A stretch of 64,000 nt of DNA, taken from positions 25,622-89,621 of the forward strand of contig JACNHV010000267.1 of NCBI GenBank assembly GCA_014383445.1, in the 5' to 3' direction. Numbering within the stretch: the stretch's first letter is position 1; every line of letters starts with the position of its first letter. A program made the translations under genes and the position numbers. Below, in pieces: positions 39,452-49,476 of the stretch. The notes under the pieces were generated by a model. It was given only the letters and a program-made list of their open reading frames with translations. It was not told the origin of the DNA and searched no databases. This DNA is from Candidatus Desulfobacula maris (GTDB lineage Bacteria; Desulfobacterota; Desulfobacteria; Desulfobacterales; Desulfobacteraceae).

Positions 39452-41827
39452 TTGGCAAAATCCAAAGCAGATAGGAAAAAGCAGAAACGCAAGGCCAAAC
39501 AGAAACAGGTCAAAACATCCAGATCCCGGCAGACAGCAAAAGAAATGGGCTGGCTTTGTTATGAAGAGGCCTGCTTTCTTTTTGATGGCGGCAATCCGGA
39601 TCTGGCTGTTCAATTCATTAATCGAGCCGCCAAAGCTCTGCCCAATGAGGAAGACATTTTCAGATTAATGGGGGAAATGGGTTCAAGCACAGGGAATAAT
39701 TCCCTGGAGCTGGAGGCTATTACAGGCCTGGAACGAATCGGAAAGATAGACGATGAGATGAAAGTTAAAAGGCTTTTCATCCTGGTCAATCAGAAAAGAT
39801 ATAAAGAATGCAGCGAAAAAGTTGTTGATGTGCTTGAAAATTTCTCCAGGCTTAAAATCAAAGGCAAAAGAAAAATCAAGGCAGCAATTGAAGATATAAA
39901 AGAATATTGTCAGATGATGATTTTCATGGAGGAAGATCAGAAGAATCATAACACCATTTTTACCCGGCCTGTTCCGTCAAAAAAGAAACAGGAAATTCAT
40001 AAAAATAATCAAGCTAAAAATGATCAAACCAGAAATAATCAAATCAAGAAAGAAAAATCTAAACCCCGGTCACCACTACCCCAGTCCCTCAAAGTTCCCA
40101 ACGTCCCCATAACGTTTAAAATAGAGAAAGAGCCTTTTTTAAAAGCCTTATCAGATATTGAGCCTGCAAGCCTTGAAAGGTATGAGCTTGCTTTGTTAAG
40201 CCATGAAATCCGCTTTGCCGAATCCTTTGAAACTCTCATTTGTCTGTCTTCTCTTACTCAAGTGCAATCCTTCTGGTATCAGGAGGAGACAGCAAAAAAA
40301 GTATTGAAGCAGTTCAGGGGCAGGGCGCTGCTATCTGATGAAGTAGGCCTTGGTAAGACCATTGAGGCCTTGATTATACTGACGGAATATATCAAAAGAG
40401 GCATGGTAAAGACATGCCTTATTTTGACCCCTACTCCCCTTGTCAGCCAGTGGAAGGAGGAGATAAAATCAAAGTTCAACATGGATATTTCCTCAACAGA
40501 TGATCCAGGGTTTAAATCCGCTTCTGAGACATTCTGGAACAAGTCTTTTGTCATTGCATCCATTAACCATGCCAAATCAAAAAATAATTTTGATTTGATC
40601 ACTGCCCGGGAGTATGACATGATCATTGTTGACGAAGCTCACCATTTAAAGAATCGTACCACCTTGAACTGGAAGCTTGTCAATTCCCTGAAAAAAAGGT
40701 TCATCCTTCTTTTAACGGCAACCCCAGTAGAAAACAACCTTATGGAGCTTTATAACCTCATTACCTTACTTAAGCCTGGTCAGCTTGCCACGGCCACCTC
40801 ATTCAGGGAAAAATTCATGACCCGGGGAGATCCCACGGATCCCAGAAACCGGGCATTGCTCAAAGACCTGCTTGGTCAGGTTATGATCCGCAACACAAGG
40901 GCATTGGCTGGTATTCACATTCCGCCAAGGTTTGCCGAGACCATCCGCATTGAGCCCACAAAGGCTGAGAAGGCATTTTATGAGAGACTGGAAACTTTGA
41001 TCATGTCCCTTAACGAAAAAAAGCAGGGCAGGGCAAAAATGATTGTGAAAACCCTGCTGGCCCAGGCAGGATCTTCACCAAAGGCTGTGGAGCTGACCCT
41101 GAACAGAATGCTTGAAAAAGAAGATTATATTCTGGAACATGAGAAAGAACTCAGGGCCGTAAAGAATTTGTGCCGGACTATTCTGGATACGCCCAAGAAC
41201 ATGGCTCTTATGAAGGTTATCAAAGCCACCAGTGAAAAGGTCATTGTTTTTGTCAAATATAAGGGGACCATTGAGCATATTGAAGAATTTCTGGAGTGGA
41301 ACAATATCTCTTTTTCCCTTTTCCACGGAGCAATGAACAATCAGCAAAAGGATGAAAGCATTGAGGCGTTTAAAAACAAGACCCAGGTTCTGGTCACAAC
41401 AGAAATCGGCGGTGAGGGTCGAAACCTGCAGTTTTGTTCAAGAATGATCAATTATGACCTGCCGTGGAATCCCATGAAGATAGAACAGAGAATCGGCCGC
41501 ATTCACAGGATCGGCCAGGAAAAAGAAGTACGGATTTTCAATTTCTGTGCTGCAGGATCTATTGAAGATTATATCCTTGATGTCCTTGACCGCAAGATCA
41601 ACATGTTTGAGATGGTAATCGGTGAAATAGACATGATCCTGGGCAGGATCGTGGGGGAAAAGGAGTTTGGCGACATGGTCCTTGACCTCTGGGTGAACGC
41701 TTCAACTGAACAGGACCGGAAAAAATCCTTTACAGATCTGGGAACAAGATTGAAAAGGGCTAAAACAGGGTATCAGAAAACCCGTGAGCTGGATGATAAA
41801 TTATTTGGGGACACCTATGAACTCTAA
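39452..41827 (+). CDS. SNF2-family DEAD-box helicase (RapA/HepA-like)
   Basis: The predicted protein has 791 residues from TTG 39452 (AAAAGG upstream; TTG 39446 also possible). A basic Lys-rich N-terminus and a helical domain precede the SNF2 helicase motifs: SDEVGLGKTIEA (Walker A), DEAHHLKN (DEAH, motif II), LTATPVENN (III), then RIGRIHRIGQ (VI). An ATP-dependent DNA or RNA polymerase remodeller of the RapA/HepA group is likely. The next gene overlaps by 11 bp, so the two products are probably partners. Confidence 0.9.
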   Translation: MAKSKADRKKQKRKAKQKQVKTSRSRQTAKEMGWLCYEEACFLFDGGNPDLAVQFINRAAKALPNEEDIFRLMGEMGSSTGNNSLELEAITGLERIGKIDDEMKVKRLFILVNQKRYKECSEKVVDVLENFSRLKIKGKRKIKAAIEDIKEYCQMMIFMEEDQKNHNTIFTRPVPSKKKQEIHKNNQAKNDQTRNNQIKKEKSKPRSPLPQSLKVPNVPITFKIEKEPFLKALSDIEPASLERYELALLSHEIRFAESFETLICLSSLTQVQSFWYQEETAKKVLKQFRGRALLSDEVGLGKTIEALIILTEYIKRGMVKTCLILTPTPLVSQWKEEIKSKFNMDISSTDDPGFKSASETFWNKSFVIASINHAKSKNNFDLITAREYDMIIVDEAHHLKNRTTLNWKLVNSLKKRFILLLTATPVENNLMELYNLITLLKPGQLATATSFREKFMTRGDPTDPRNRALLKDLLGQVMIRNTRALAGIHIPPRFAETIRIEPTKAEKAFYERLETLIMSLNEKKQGRAKMIVKTLLAQAGSSPKAVELTLNRMLEKEDYILEHEKELRAVKNLCRTILDTPKNMALMKVIKATSEKVIVFVKYKGTIEHIEEFLEWNNISFSLFHGAMNNQQKDESIEAFKNKTQVLVTTEIGGEGRNLQFCSRMINYDLPWNPMKIEQRIGRIHRIGQEKEVRIFNFCAAGSIEDYILDVLDRKINMFEMVIGEIDMILGRIVGEKEFGDMVLDLWVNASTEQDRKKSFTDLGTRLKRAKTGYQKTRELDDKLFGDTYEL

Positions 41828-42908
41828 CAGCTCTGTTACAGGAAAAGATCTGGATCTTACACAGTTTTCAGTCCGGTTTTTAAAGGAAAAAGGTGCTGTT
41901 CTGGAATCAGGAAACCAGGTCATTGATGCCCTTTTGCCAAAGAGTCTTTCTTCTGCCCTGGATGTGGAAGAATATATCTGCCTGGCAAAGGATGCCCAAA
42001 GTATAGAAAATTTTGGAGGACAAAAATGTTATTCCATACAATTTCAAAGTCCCCTCCTTGACAGGATTGTATCCATGGCAGGCTCAAAGCCGCCTTTTCT
42101 TCAAGCTGACTTGAAGTTTCATTACATCAAGACACAGGGATTTGCCAAGCTGATCATGGACCAGTTTGAGTTTTATAAAAGCAAAATAAAGGTTACAGGC
42201 ACAGCAGATATTATAACAAGGTATATCCTTTTGACCTGTAGATTCCTTGCCCAGAGTGATGAACAAAAACAAGGACTTATGGATTTTTCTTTTAATCTTG
42301 ACACGGGTGTCCTGGCTCCTGGAATGTCCGGAATGATGATCAATGCAGAAAAAAAATACCAGACAAAAAATATCCAGGAATATTCAAAAGAAGAAATAAA
42401 GCGTATCCATGAACGGGTCAGTTTCTATGGTCCCGGTGCTGTTGAACAGGAACTTTCCGATTTTGTGAAGAGCATGAACCGCAGGTTTAAAAGAGATTCC
42501 ATAAGTCTTGACAAATACTATAATGACCTGGAAAAAGAGATGAAGGAAAGCCTTTCAAGGACTGGGATTTCAGAAAAACTCATTCAGGAAAGAAACGCAA
42601 AGATTGCCTTGATTCCGGATGAGCTTGCAGCCAAAAAAAAGGATCTGCTGAACAAGTACAGCATCAGGGTCAGCTTTGTCCCTGTTGCCACCCTGGCCGT
42701 GACGACCCCTTGTGTCAAAGTGTTTGCCACCCTGGTTTCAGGTCATCAAAAGATCAATGTTTCCATGATGTACAACCCTGTTACAAAACAGATGGATCCC
42801 TTGGTCTGCCAATCCTGCGGTATGAGTATGTACTCCCTTGGGCTATGCAAAAATATGCATCTGAACTGCATCACCTGTCTAAACAAGGGCTGCGTCCTTT
42901 GCCAATAA
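41817..42908 (+). CDS. Unknown protein with C-terminal cysteine-rich zinc-binding segment, partner of the SNF2 helicase
   Basis: The predicted protein has 363 residues from ATG 41817. The last 40 residues hold CQSCGMSMYSLGLC and CITCLNKGCVLC, eight cysteines in two CxxC-like pairs that would bind zinc. The rest is helical with a coiled-coil stretch (about 195-280, rich in Lys and Glu). I do not recognise the family. It overlaps the helicase stop by 11 bp, pointing to coupled translation and a common function, perhaps substrate recognition. Confidence 0.75.
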   Translation: MNSNSSVTGKDLDLTQFSVRFLKEKGAVLESGNQVIDALLPKSLSSALDVEEYICLAKDAQSIENFGGQKCYSIQFQSPLLDRIVSMAGSKPPFLQADLKFHYIKTQGFAKLIMDQFEFYKSKIKVTGTADIITRYILLTCRFLAQSDEQKQGLMDFSFNLDTGVLAPGMSGMMINAEKKYQTKNIQEYSKEEIKRIHERVSFYGPGAVEQELSDFVKSMNRRFKRDSISLDKYYNDLEKEMKESLSRTGISEKLIQERNAKIALIPDELAAKKKDLLNKYSIRVSFVPVATLAVTTPCVKVFATLVSGHQKINVSMMYNPVTKQMDPLVCQSCGMSMYSLGLCKNMHLNCITCLNKGCVLCQ

Positions 42909-43053
42909 TACTTACGAATACAATTGATATGTCTTACAAATTTATGCCCGGTAAGATTCTTGGATAGGATAATTAATCATAACTCATGTGTTTGGTCCAT
43001 CCAACATATGCGACAGATGAAAATACCGGTCGACAAAGTAAATATTATTAATT

Positions 43054-43962
43054 TTACCGGATAATTTTCAGATCAAACTTTTTAGCCATTTGCATTGCAC
43101 TTCTAAATTCTTCAGGTGTTAAAGGAAACGAAAGCTCTTTGATTTTACCGGTATTTCCCATTGGGTGGTATTGAGACATGATATTAACATGTGTATGGGA
43201 GGAAATCTTTTCTTTCAAGAATTTTAAAATATGATAAGTTCCATCCAGGTTTCCCGGCATGACTAGATGCCTGACTAAAAGCCCTGAATAGGCAATACCG
43301 GCCTCATCTATTTTTAAATCCCCCACCTGGTCGAACATTTCCTTGACTGCATTTCTTGCTATCTGAGGATAATTCAAGGCATTGCAGTATGTTTTAGAAA
43401 TCTTAGGGTTCCAAAATTTAAAGTCCGGCATGTATATATCGATAATACCTTTTAAAATACTCAGGGTGTCAATGCTTTCATATCCAGAACAATTATAAAT
43501 CAGTGGGATATTCAATCCAAAATCGATTGCTATGTCCAGTGCCTTTAAAACCTGCGGAACCACATGGCTTGGAGTAACAAGGTTGATATTGTGGCACCCG
43601 ATTTTTTGCAAATACAGCATAATAGATGCGATGCTCTCATCTTCAACTTCCTGACCTGTACCGTTAACACTGATATCATAGTTTTGACAAAAAATGCATT
43701 TCAGGTTGCAATTGGAAAAAAAAATAGTTCCTGACCCTTTATCACCAACCAGTTGGGGTTCTTCGCCAAAGTGTGCTGAAAAACTTGATACAAATGCCTT
43801 TTTCCCTGTTGAACAATACCCTTTTTCTTCTTTTGTCCGATTCACCTTGCACTGTCTTGGACATAAAGTACACGATGTCAAAAGAGCCGTGGATTGTTTG
43901 ATCTTCTTCGATAACAATCCACGGCTCTTCTCCTTGATGTATTTGGGAATGTAGGTTTTCAT
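43054..43962 (-). CDS. PflA-like radical SAM protein
   Basis: The protein has 302 residues. An N-terminal cysteine cluster (SCTLCPRQCKVNR) precedes the radical SAM motif CNLKCIFCQNY and SAM-binding blocks. The layout is of putative pyruvate formate-lyase activating enzyme-like proteins. It would generate a 5'-deoxyadenosyl radical; no glycyl radical enzyme is nearby, so the partner is unknown. The adjacent intergenic regions show no terminator. Confidence 0.87.
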   Translation of the reverse strand: MKTYIPKYIKEKSRGLLSKKIKQSTALLTSCTLCPRQCKVNRTKEEKGYCSTGKKAFVSSFSAHFGEEPQLVGDKGSGTIFFSNCNLKCIFCQNYDISVNGTGQEVEDESIASIMLYLQKIGCHNINLVTPSHVVPQVLKALDIAIDFGLNIPLIYNCSGYESIDTLSILKGIIDIYMPDFKFWNPKISKTYCNALNYPQIARNAVKEMFDQVGDLKIDEAGIAYSGLLVRHLVMPGNLDGTYHILKFLKEKISSHTHVNIMSQYHPMGNTGKIKELSFPLTPEEFRSAMQMAKKFDLKIIR

Positions 43963-44142
43963 TTATTCCTCAATGTTTGATTGATATACCTATGAATGGT
44001 TTATGATGCTGGCTTTGGCTCATATAATTTAATGTCAGATAACAAAATATTATACTTTCAAGACACAAGATATAGAGTCAGGTTAATTAAAAAATCAAAA
44101 GAATGCCCCTGCTATGCTGCAATTTTTAAAGGCGGGAACTTC

Positions 44143-44158
44143 AATGGCTATAGCCATT
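44143..44158. other. Perfect 16-bp palindrome AATGGCTATAGCCATT
   Basis: It lies 18 bp beyond the histidine kinase stop, in an otherwise featureless 213-bp gap (43963-44175). A symmetrical operator or a short transcript-end hairpin are both possible; there is no T-run. Confidence 0.5.
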
Positions 44159-44175
44159 ATTCTACAGCTTTGATT

Positions 44176-46839
44176 TTAATTTTCATTCAGCACTTCACGT
44201 ATCTTTTGTGCAAGATCCATCATCACAATTGGCTTCATTAGAAAACCTTTAATACCTATAGATGCCGCCTTTTCTTCAGACATGGTTTCGCTGAACCCTG
44301 TGCAAAGCAGTATTGGAATTCCAGGGCATATTTTAGTCAGTTCAACGGATAGTTTGTCACCAGGCATATTAGGCATTGCCATATCAGTTATGACCAAGTC
44401 AAATTTATCAGGACTATCACGGAAAGCTTCAAGGGCTTCAAAACTGCTGCTATGTGACGTAACCTGATATCCCAACCGCTCCAGCATCCGTTTTTCCATA
44501 CTAAGGATCGCTTCTTCATCATCCACAAGAAGGATCTGTTCAGTGCCGCCCTGGATTGGTACTGTTGAATGGATTACCTGTATTTCAGAAAGACTTTTTT
44601 CCACGGGCAGGTACACATGAAATTGTGTTCCTTTTCCAGGTTCGCTATAGACCTGGATAGCGCCCCCCATAGCAGTAACGATACCATGTACCACGGAAAG
44701 ACCCATTCCAGTCCCCTTGCCTATTGCTTTGGTGGTGAAAAACGGATCAAAGATTTTATCTGTTAAGCTTTTATCCATGCCCACCCCTGTATCAGCAACT
44801 ATCAGGCAAACATAAATTCCAGGTATCATATCAGTATTTATTATGTCGTACTCACCTAGTTCGACTTCTTTGAGGCTGACTTTCAACTCTCCTCCCGTCT
44901 CTTCCATGGCATGATAAGCATTGGTTGTAAGATTCATTACAATCTGATGAATTTGGGTGGGATCAGCTTTGATTACACCACAATCAGGATTGATATCCTG
45001 TTTGATTTCAATTGTTGTGGGAATTGTCGATCTGATAAGTTTTAATGCTTCCTTGACAATGGGCTGCATTTTCATCAGCGTAAGTTCATTGCTGTCTTGT
45101 CGTGAAAATGTGAGGATCTGTTTTACCAGGTTTTTGGCTCTTAAGGCACTGGTATAAATGTTTTTCAGACTGGCTCGGAATGGACTGTCTTCAGGGACAT
45201 CCTCTAACAGCATCTCCGTATAACCTACAATGGGAAAAAGAACGTTATTAAAATCATGGGCAATGCCGCCTGCAAGTGTACCGATGGATTCCATTTTTTG
45301 GGATTGCCTTAGTCGTTTTTCTAACAATATTGTTTCTTTTTCAACTTTTTTCCGCTCACTGATGTCTCGGGCTATACCCTGAAAACCTATTGGTTGTCCC
45401 TTTGAATTTCTTTTAAGAGCTACTGATGTCTCAACATAGCACCTGGAACCATCCTTTCTTATCAGTTCCCAATCAATTGCTTTATAAGGTTGTCCTGTTT
45501 TATATACCCTATTGAACGTTTTAAAGATTTTCTTGGCGTTTTCCTCGTCCATATACCTTCTGTTATTCAATCCTGTTAATTCGTCTTTGGAATATCCCAG
45601 AATCTTGCACATTGAATCGTTTAAAAAGGTAAAATTCCCTTTCATATCAACTTCATAGTAACCGTCTTCAATGCTTTCAAGAATGGTTCGGTATTTTTCT
45701 TCGCTATCCCTAAGCATCTCCTCTGCCCATATTCGCTCGGTGATGTCTTCTCCTGAACTCAATGTTGCGATTATTTTCCCTTTGCTATTTCGGAATACGG
45801 AATTATGCCATGCTATAAGCCTCTCATCGTTATTTTTTGTAAGCACATGGTTTTCAAAATATTTGATTGGTTCAATATTTCCAGCTATCAGCTCTGAGAA
45901 GCCTGCCTTTGTTCTTTCCTTGTCTCTTTCCGAGAGAAAATTATCAAACCATTTTTTTCCGATAACTTCTGATTCTTCATAATCCAGGATTTCACACCCT
46001 TTTTTATTTATCATAGCCACTGTTTGATCGGCGTTAAGGACAACTATGATTACGCCAGCAATGTCGAGGTATTTTTTCGCTTTGTCCCTCTCTTTTCGAA
46101 GCGTTTCTTCCGCCTGTTTTCGATCTTTAATCTCCGATTCAAGAAACTGCTTGGTTTCGATTAATTGCGCTTTTTCCTCTTCAAGACGATTAGCCAAGTC
46201 TTCTTTTTTCTTATATGTATATAACAACCCTCTTACCAAGGCAGATACTGAAACAGCGGTTATGGCATTAAGTACAATAAAATTTACTCCGGCAGCGATC
46301 ATTGCCTGTGGTGAATTGAAAAAAGGAAACTCATTCCCAAACTTTCCCGTTGAAATCATTATTCCTATAACCGACAAAAAAATTGCATTCATCAAAATGG
46401 CAGCAAAAGCTGCATAGTTGCCCATAAGAACACCAGCAAGAACTGCAAATGCGAACAGCCAGGCGGGTCCACCACTAAGTGGGCCAATTGATAGTATTAT
46501 AGCTAATCCAATTACATAAAACATCAAAAGGGATATGGATGCCCTAATTTCAAACTTGATCCGATGGATAAACAAAAACAAAAGACCAATCATCAGCCCC
46601 ATAAAATCAACGATGGCTAAACCCCAGGCATTTTCTTTGATAATTAATACCGTCGCAGAGATGATGGCAAAAAAACCAAATAACAATCCTGCAATTAAGA
46701 TTGAGGATAGAATAAAGGCGCGCTCTCGATAAAGGCTATCCTTCTCAAAAGAATATGGCCAGACAATCCTGGCAGCTACAGACTTTTGAAATTTAAAAAA
46801 ATAATCAAAACCAGAATTGGTATGTTTAGGAGTATTCAA
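44176..46839 (-). CDS. Hybrid sensor histidine kinase (membrane sensor, PAS x2, HisKA, HATPase, receiver)
   Basis: The protein has 887 residues. About six transmembrane helices (1-210) form the input region, followed by a coiled coil, two PAS domains (about 255-375 and 380-500), the His box GGIAHDFNNVL, HATPase boxes (NLTTNAYHAM, DTGVGMD, GTGMGLSVVHG) and a receiver with the phosphoacceptor Asp in DLVITDMAMP. A TTG start with GGAGG 4 nt upstream is used. No cognate response regulator gene is adjacent, so it may act on a distant regulator. The signal is unknown. Confidence 0.92.
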   Translation of the reverse strand: MNTPKHTNSGFDYFFKFQKSVAARIVWPYSFEKDSLYRERAFILSSILIAGLLFGFFAIISATVLIIKENAWGLAIVDFMGLMIGLLFLFIHRIKFEIRASISLLMFYVIGLAIILSIGPLSGGPAWLFAFAVLAGVLMGNYAAFAAILMNAIFLSVIGIMISTGKFGNEFPFFNSPQAMIAAGVNFIVLNAITAVSVSALVRGLLYTYKKKEDLANRLEEEKAQLIETKQFLESEIKDRKQAEETLRKERDKAKKYLDIAGVIIVVLNADQTVAMINKKGCEILDYEESEVIGKKWFDNFLSERDKERTKAGFSELIAGNIEPIKYFENHVLTKNNDERLIAWHNSVFRNSKGKIIATLSSGEDITERIWAEEMLRDSEEKYRTILESIEDGYYEVDMKGNFTFLNDSMCKILGYSKDELTGLNNRRYMDEENAKKIFKTFNRVYKTGQPYKAIDWELIRKDGSRCYVETSVALKRNSKGQPIGFQGIARDISERKKVEKETILLEKRLRQSQKMESIGTLAGGIAHDFNNVLFPIVGYTEMLLEDVPEDSPFRASLKNIYTSALRAKNLVKQILTFSRQDSNELTLMKMQPIVKEALKLIRSTIPTTIEIKQDINPDCGVIKADPTQIHQIVMNLTTNAYHAMEETGGELKVSLKEVELGEYDIINTDMIPGIYVCLIVADTGVGMDKSLTDKIFDPFFTTKAIGKGTGMGLSVVHGIVTAMGGAIQVYSEPGKGTQFHVYLPVEKSLSEIQVIHSTVPIQGGTEQILLVDDEEAILSMEKRMLERLGYQVTSHSSSFEALEAFRDSPDKFDLVITDMAMPNMPGDKLSVELTKICPGIPILLCTGFSETMSEEKAASIGIKGFLMKPIVMMDLAQKIREVLNEN

Positions 46840-47394
46840 TTTTCCTCCATTAGTTAAAGATTGTATTTTAAATCATAGTTCTAAATTTTTTTGATTATAA
46901 ATATTTATAAAATTATCCAATAGCTACAAAAAAAATCAAATAATGCAAAAAAATAGATATTCCCACATGTGGCACAGACAAACTTTTTATCCTCAGGTTT
47001 GGAAATCAAATATATAGCCAGAAATAATTTCCAATGGAATAAAGTTGTCAGTAATTTTTATACATCAAAAATCACAGTACCACAAATAGTGGTGCAAAAT
47101 AAATAAATTGTCAAAAAACGATTCTAATGGGAAAAAGCAAAATCAAAAGAATCAAAATCCCATGCAACATAATTGGAGAGCAAGCGGAATTTTCAAAAGC
47201 AAAATCTTGGGATTCGGAGAAAATATTTTTTATATAAAAAACACTCTGGTAGAATGCCCGGAGATGATGTCTGTGGCTTATATATTTGAATTTAAATTTC
47301 AAAGCCGAAAAAACATCACATACCATATATTCGGTTTCTCAAAGTATGTCAGGACTGAGCCCTATGAATACTATGTGTCACCGGATAGATTTTT
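46840..47394. other. Featureless 555-bp AT-rich gap
   Basis: Upstream of the histidine kinase. Small palindromes CCACATGTGG and ACCAC-AAATA-GTGGT are present (about 46960 and 47080). No gene with convincing codon use is seen; the fragment gene begins at its right end. Confidence 0.5.
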
Positions 47395-47832
47395 TTGCGG
47401 TCACGACTACCAAAAGAATTAAACACCTTTTTTGCCGGTTCTGAATATGGTTACCAGTGGTGGCGCCGAAAAAAAGTTATCGGAGATAGCATTATCAATT
47501 TATTCTATGCTGCTGGCCATGGAGGCCAGTTTATTTTTTGTTGCCCTTCCCTGGATCTGGTTGCTGTATTTACCAGTAAAGTGTATAGCAATCCCCTGGG
47601 CGTTGTCCGCCCCCAGGTGATCATGGCCGAACATATCCTTCCCGCAATGATTCCTTTATCCAAATCTGAAAAAAAGATAGTGTTAGAACCTGAATTGACA
47701 AATGCATTTATCGGAATGTATGAATGCAGCGTATGTCTATTTATTTGGTTTAAAAATTCGATTGAAGCCTCATTATTCATCTTCTATTGCTCAGTATCAG
47801 GTAGACCTAACAGTTATGAACACGAATCATAA
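47395..47832 (+). pseudogene. Decayed C-terminal fragment of a serine beta-lactamase/esterase family protein
   Basis: About 85 residues match the C-terminal part of the 6-aminohexanoate hydrolase/beta-lactamase class C relatives (EYGYQWWRRK, YAAGHGGQFIF and SLDLVAVFTSK). The catalytic SxxK part is absent upstream, where 46840-47394 has no credible coding sequence, and the sequence turns non-homologous after EKKIVLEPELTNAFIGMYE. I take it as a remnant. A 104-residue frame at 47108-47422 is Asn/Lys-rich with no recognisable features and is not called. Confidence 0.55.
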
Positions 47833-47954
47833 CTTTTCAGGTTTGGTATAAGATGACAGCTTATACCATGAAGTACTTGCCATGAAATCTAAACAAATTT
47901 ATTCGCACCACAATTTTATAAAAACATTGACAAAGGAAGATTTACAAATTATAG

Positions 47955-47976
47955 TTAGTTCTATTGCACTAACTAA
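47955..47976. promoter_or_regulatory. MarR-type operator TTAGTT-N10-AACTAA upstream of the marR-like gene
   Basis: TTAGTT (47955-47960) and AACTAA (47971-47976) form an inverted repeat, within a slightly larger symmetric core. The same half-sites, 6 bp apart, precede the cation efflux gene at 48423-48440. Repetition at both genes suggests one regulator. Confidence 0.62.
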
Positions 47977-47990
47977 TCGTGAGATTTAAA

Positions 47991-48404
47991 ATGAATATTG
48001 AAGAAATTATTGAAAAGTTGTCCCAGAGTATGGAACGGTATGAAACAGAGACCTTTAACAATAGCCAGTTATCAAACCTTACTCCTACGCAGGTACATTA
48101 TCTTGACGCCATATTTCATTTAGAAGATCCAAAGGTTAGTGAGTTGGCATCATATTTAAATGTAAGTAAACCAACTGTAACCTTTGCAATGAATAAAATG
48201 GAAAAACAGGGTTTTGTAATCAAAACTCAATCTAATGAAGATCGTCGTTTCTTTAGTATCCATTTAACGTCAAAAGGAAAGGAATTAGCCAAGCTGCATG
48301 ATGAAATTCATAAAAGTTATGCTGATTTTTTCAAACAGGTGTTAGATGAAAAAGAGCTCAAAACTTTAGAAACTTTGTTGGGCAAAGTTCTTAAAGAAGT
48401 TTAA
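47991..48404 (+). CDS. MarR-family transcriptional regulator
   Basis: The predicted protein has 137 residues from ATG 47991 (GTG 47979 possible). The winged helix is seen in SELASYLNVSKPTVTFAMNK followed by the wing MEKQGFVIKTQSNEDRR. MarR proteins repress their own gene and neighbours until a ligand binds. Matching palindromes lie before this gene and before the cation efflux gene 53 bp downstream. The pair has an AT-rich composition, suggesting transfer as a unit. Confidence 0.87.
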   Translation: MNIEEIIEKLSQSMERYETETFNNSQLSNLTPTQVHYLDAIFHLEDPKVSELASYLNVSKPTVTFAMNKMEKQGFVIKTQSNEDRRFFSIHLTSKGKELAKLHDEIHKSYADFFKQVLDEKELKTLETLLGKVLKEV

Positions 48405-48422
48405 TTTTTTTTGATATTTTAA

Positions 48423-48440
48423 TTAGTTCGCAATAACTAA
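48423..48440. promoter_or_regulatory. MarR-type operator TTAGTT-N6-AACTAA before the cation efflux gene
   Basis: A perfect inverted repeat with the same half-sites as 47955-47976. It is 18 bp upstream of the ATG at 48458, so a bound regulator would block transcription or early elongation. Confidence 0.62.
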
Positions 48441-48457
48441 TTAGATGGAGTGACCAT

Positions 48458-49312
48458 ATGAAAAATGAAACAAAAAAACTGGCCTATATTGAAGGTATAG
48501 GATCAATAGTAATCAATGTAATTCTTTTTATTTTAAAATATTGGGTTGGGATAATGACAGGTTCAATAGCAATTATAGCAGATGCCTGGCATACATTATC
48601 AGATAGCCTGACCTCAGTTGTTGTTATCCTGGGGGCTAAAATTTCATCAAAACCTGCAGATGAAAACCATCCGTTTGGTCATGGAAGAGCAGAATCTATT
48701 GCTTCAATAATTATTGGAGTATTGTTGTTCATAGTTGGTTCAAACTTTTTATTTGAAGCAATCCAAAGATTGAGAAGCAAAGAAGCTGCTGTATTTACCA
48801 TGTCAGCGGTTATAATTTTTATACTATCTGTGATTATTAAAGAAGCCATGGCTCAGTTTTCTTTTTGGGCATATAGAAAAACAAAGTCGTATTCTTTAAA
48901 GGCTGATGGATGGCACCACAGAAGTGATTCAATTGCATCGGCAATAATATTGCTAAGTATTTTTTTAGGCAAAGATCTTTGGTGGATTGATGGTGTGTTT
49001 GGAATCATTGTATCAGTATTAATTATTTATACTGCCTTTGATATTCTTAAAGAAGCTTCTCAGCCCATTTTAGGTAAAAACCCGGATCAGGCCAGTGTCG
49101 AACAAATAAGGAAAGTTGCTAAAGGCTATAATTTAAATGGGATTCACGATATTAAAGAACATTGTTATGGTTCTCATTTAGAATATACAATGCACGTGTA
49201 TATGCAGAAAAATACTCAAATTCATGGTGCGCACTATGTTATTAAAAAATTTAAAGAAGACCTTCGTGCAAAATTAAAGATTGAAGCAACAGTCTTTATT
49301 GAACCCGAATAA
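48458..49312 (+). CDS. Cation diffusion facilitator (CDF) metal efflux transporter
   Basis: The protein has 284 residues with six predicted transmembrane helices. Metal-site motifs DAWHTLSD (TM2) and DGWHHRSD (TM5) and the HPFGHGRAES loop are typical of CDF proteins, and the C-terminal soluble dimerisation domain carries a His-rich end. It exports divalent metal (Zn, Fe, Mn, Co) against the proton gradient. It is paired with the MarR regulator and is AT-rich like it. Confidence 0.9.
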   Translation: MKNETKKLAYIEGIGSIVINVILFILKYWVGIMTGSIAIIADAWHTLSDSLTSVVVILGAKISSKPADENHPFGHGRAESIASIIIGVLLFIVGSNFLFEAIQRLRSKEAAVFTMSAVIIFILSVIIKEAMAQFSFWAYRKTKSYSLKADGWHHRSDSIASAIILLSIFLGKDLWWIDGVFGIIVSVLIIYTAFDILKEASQPILGKNPDQASVEQIRKVAKGYNLNGIHDIKEHCYGSHLEYTMHVYMQKNTQIHGAHYVIKKFKEDLRAKLKIEATVFIEPE

Positions 49313-49339
49313 GTAACACAATCAATATTTTTTTATTCA

Positions 49340-49476
49340 AGTCATTGCTTGCGCTTCAGCTTGAACCCTTCATTGATCTGGCTTGTGGCAAAGGGATTTA
49401 TTCAATGGTCCTGTCTGAAATTATTGGTGAGACAGGATTGATATATGCTGTTAATTTCTGGAAAGATGACGTTTAA
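49340..49476 (+). pseudogene. Remnant of a SAM-dependent methyltransferase
   Basis: The reading DLACGKGIYSMVLSEIIGETG followed by LIYAVNFWKDD resembles motif I and post-I of class I methyltransferases (glycine-rich loop then acidic strand). It covers about 40 residues and ends in a stop at 49474-49476. Nothing upstream or downstream extends it. Confidence 0.5.

Noticed and set aside
47108..47422. 104-residue frame as a real gene
   Set aside because: Asn/Lys-rich, no ribosome-binding site, no recognisable feature, and it ends in the fragment of a beta-lactamase-type gene. Left as noise.
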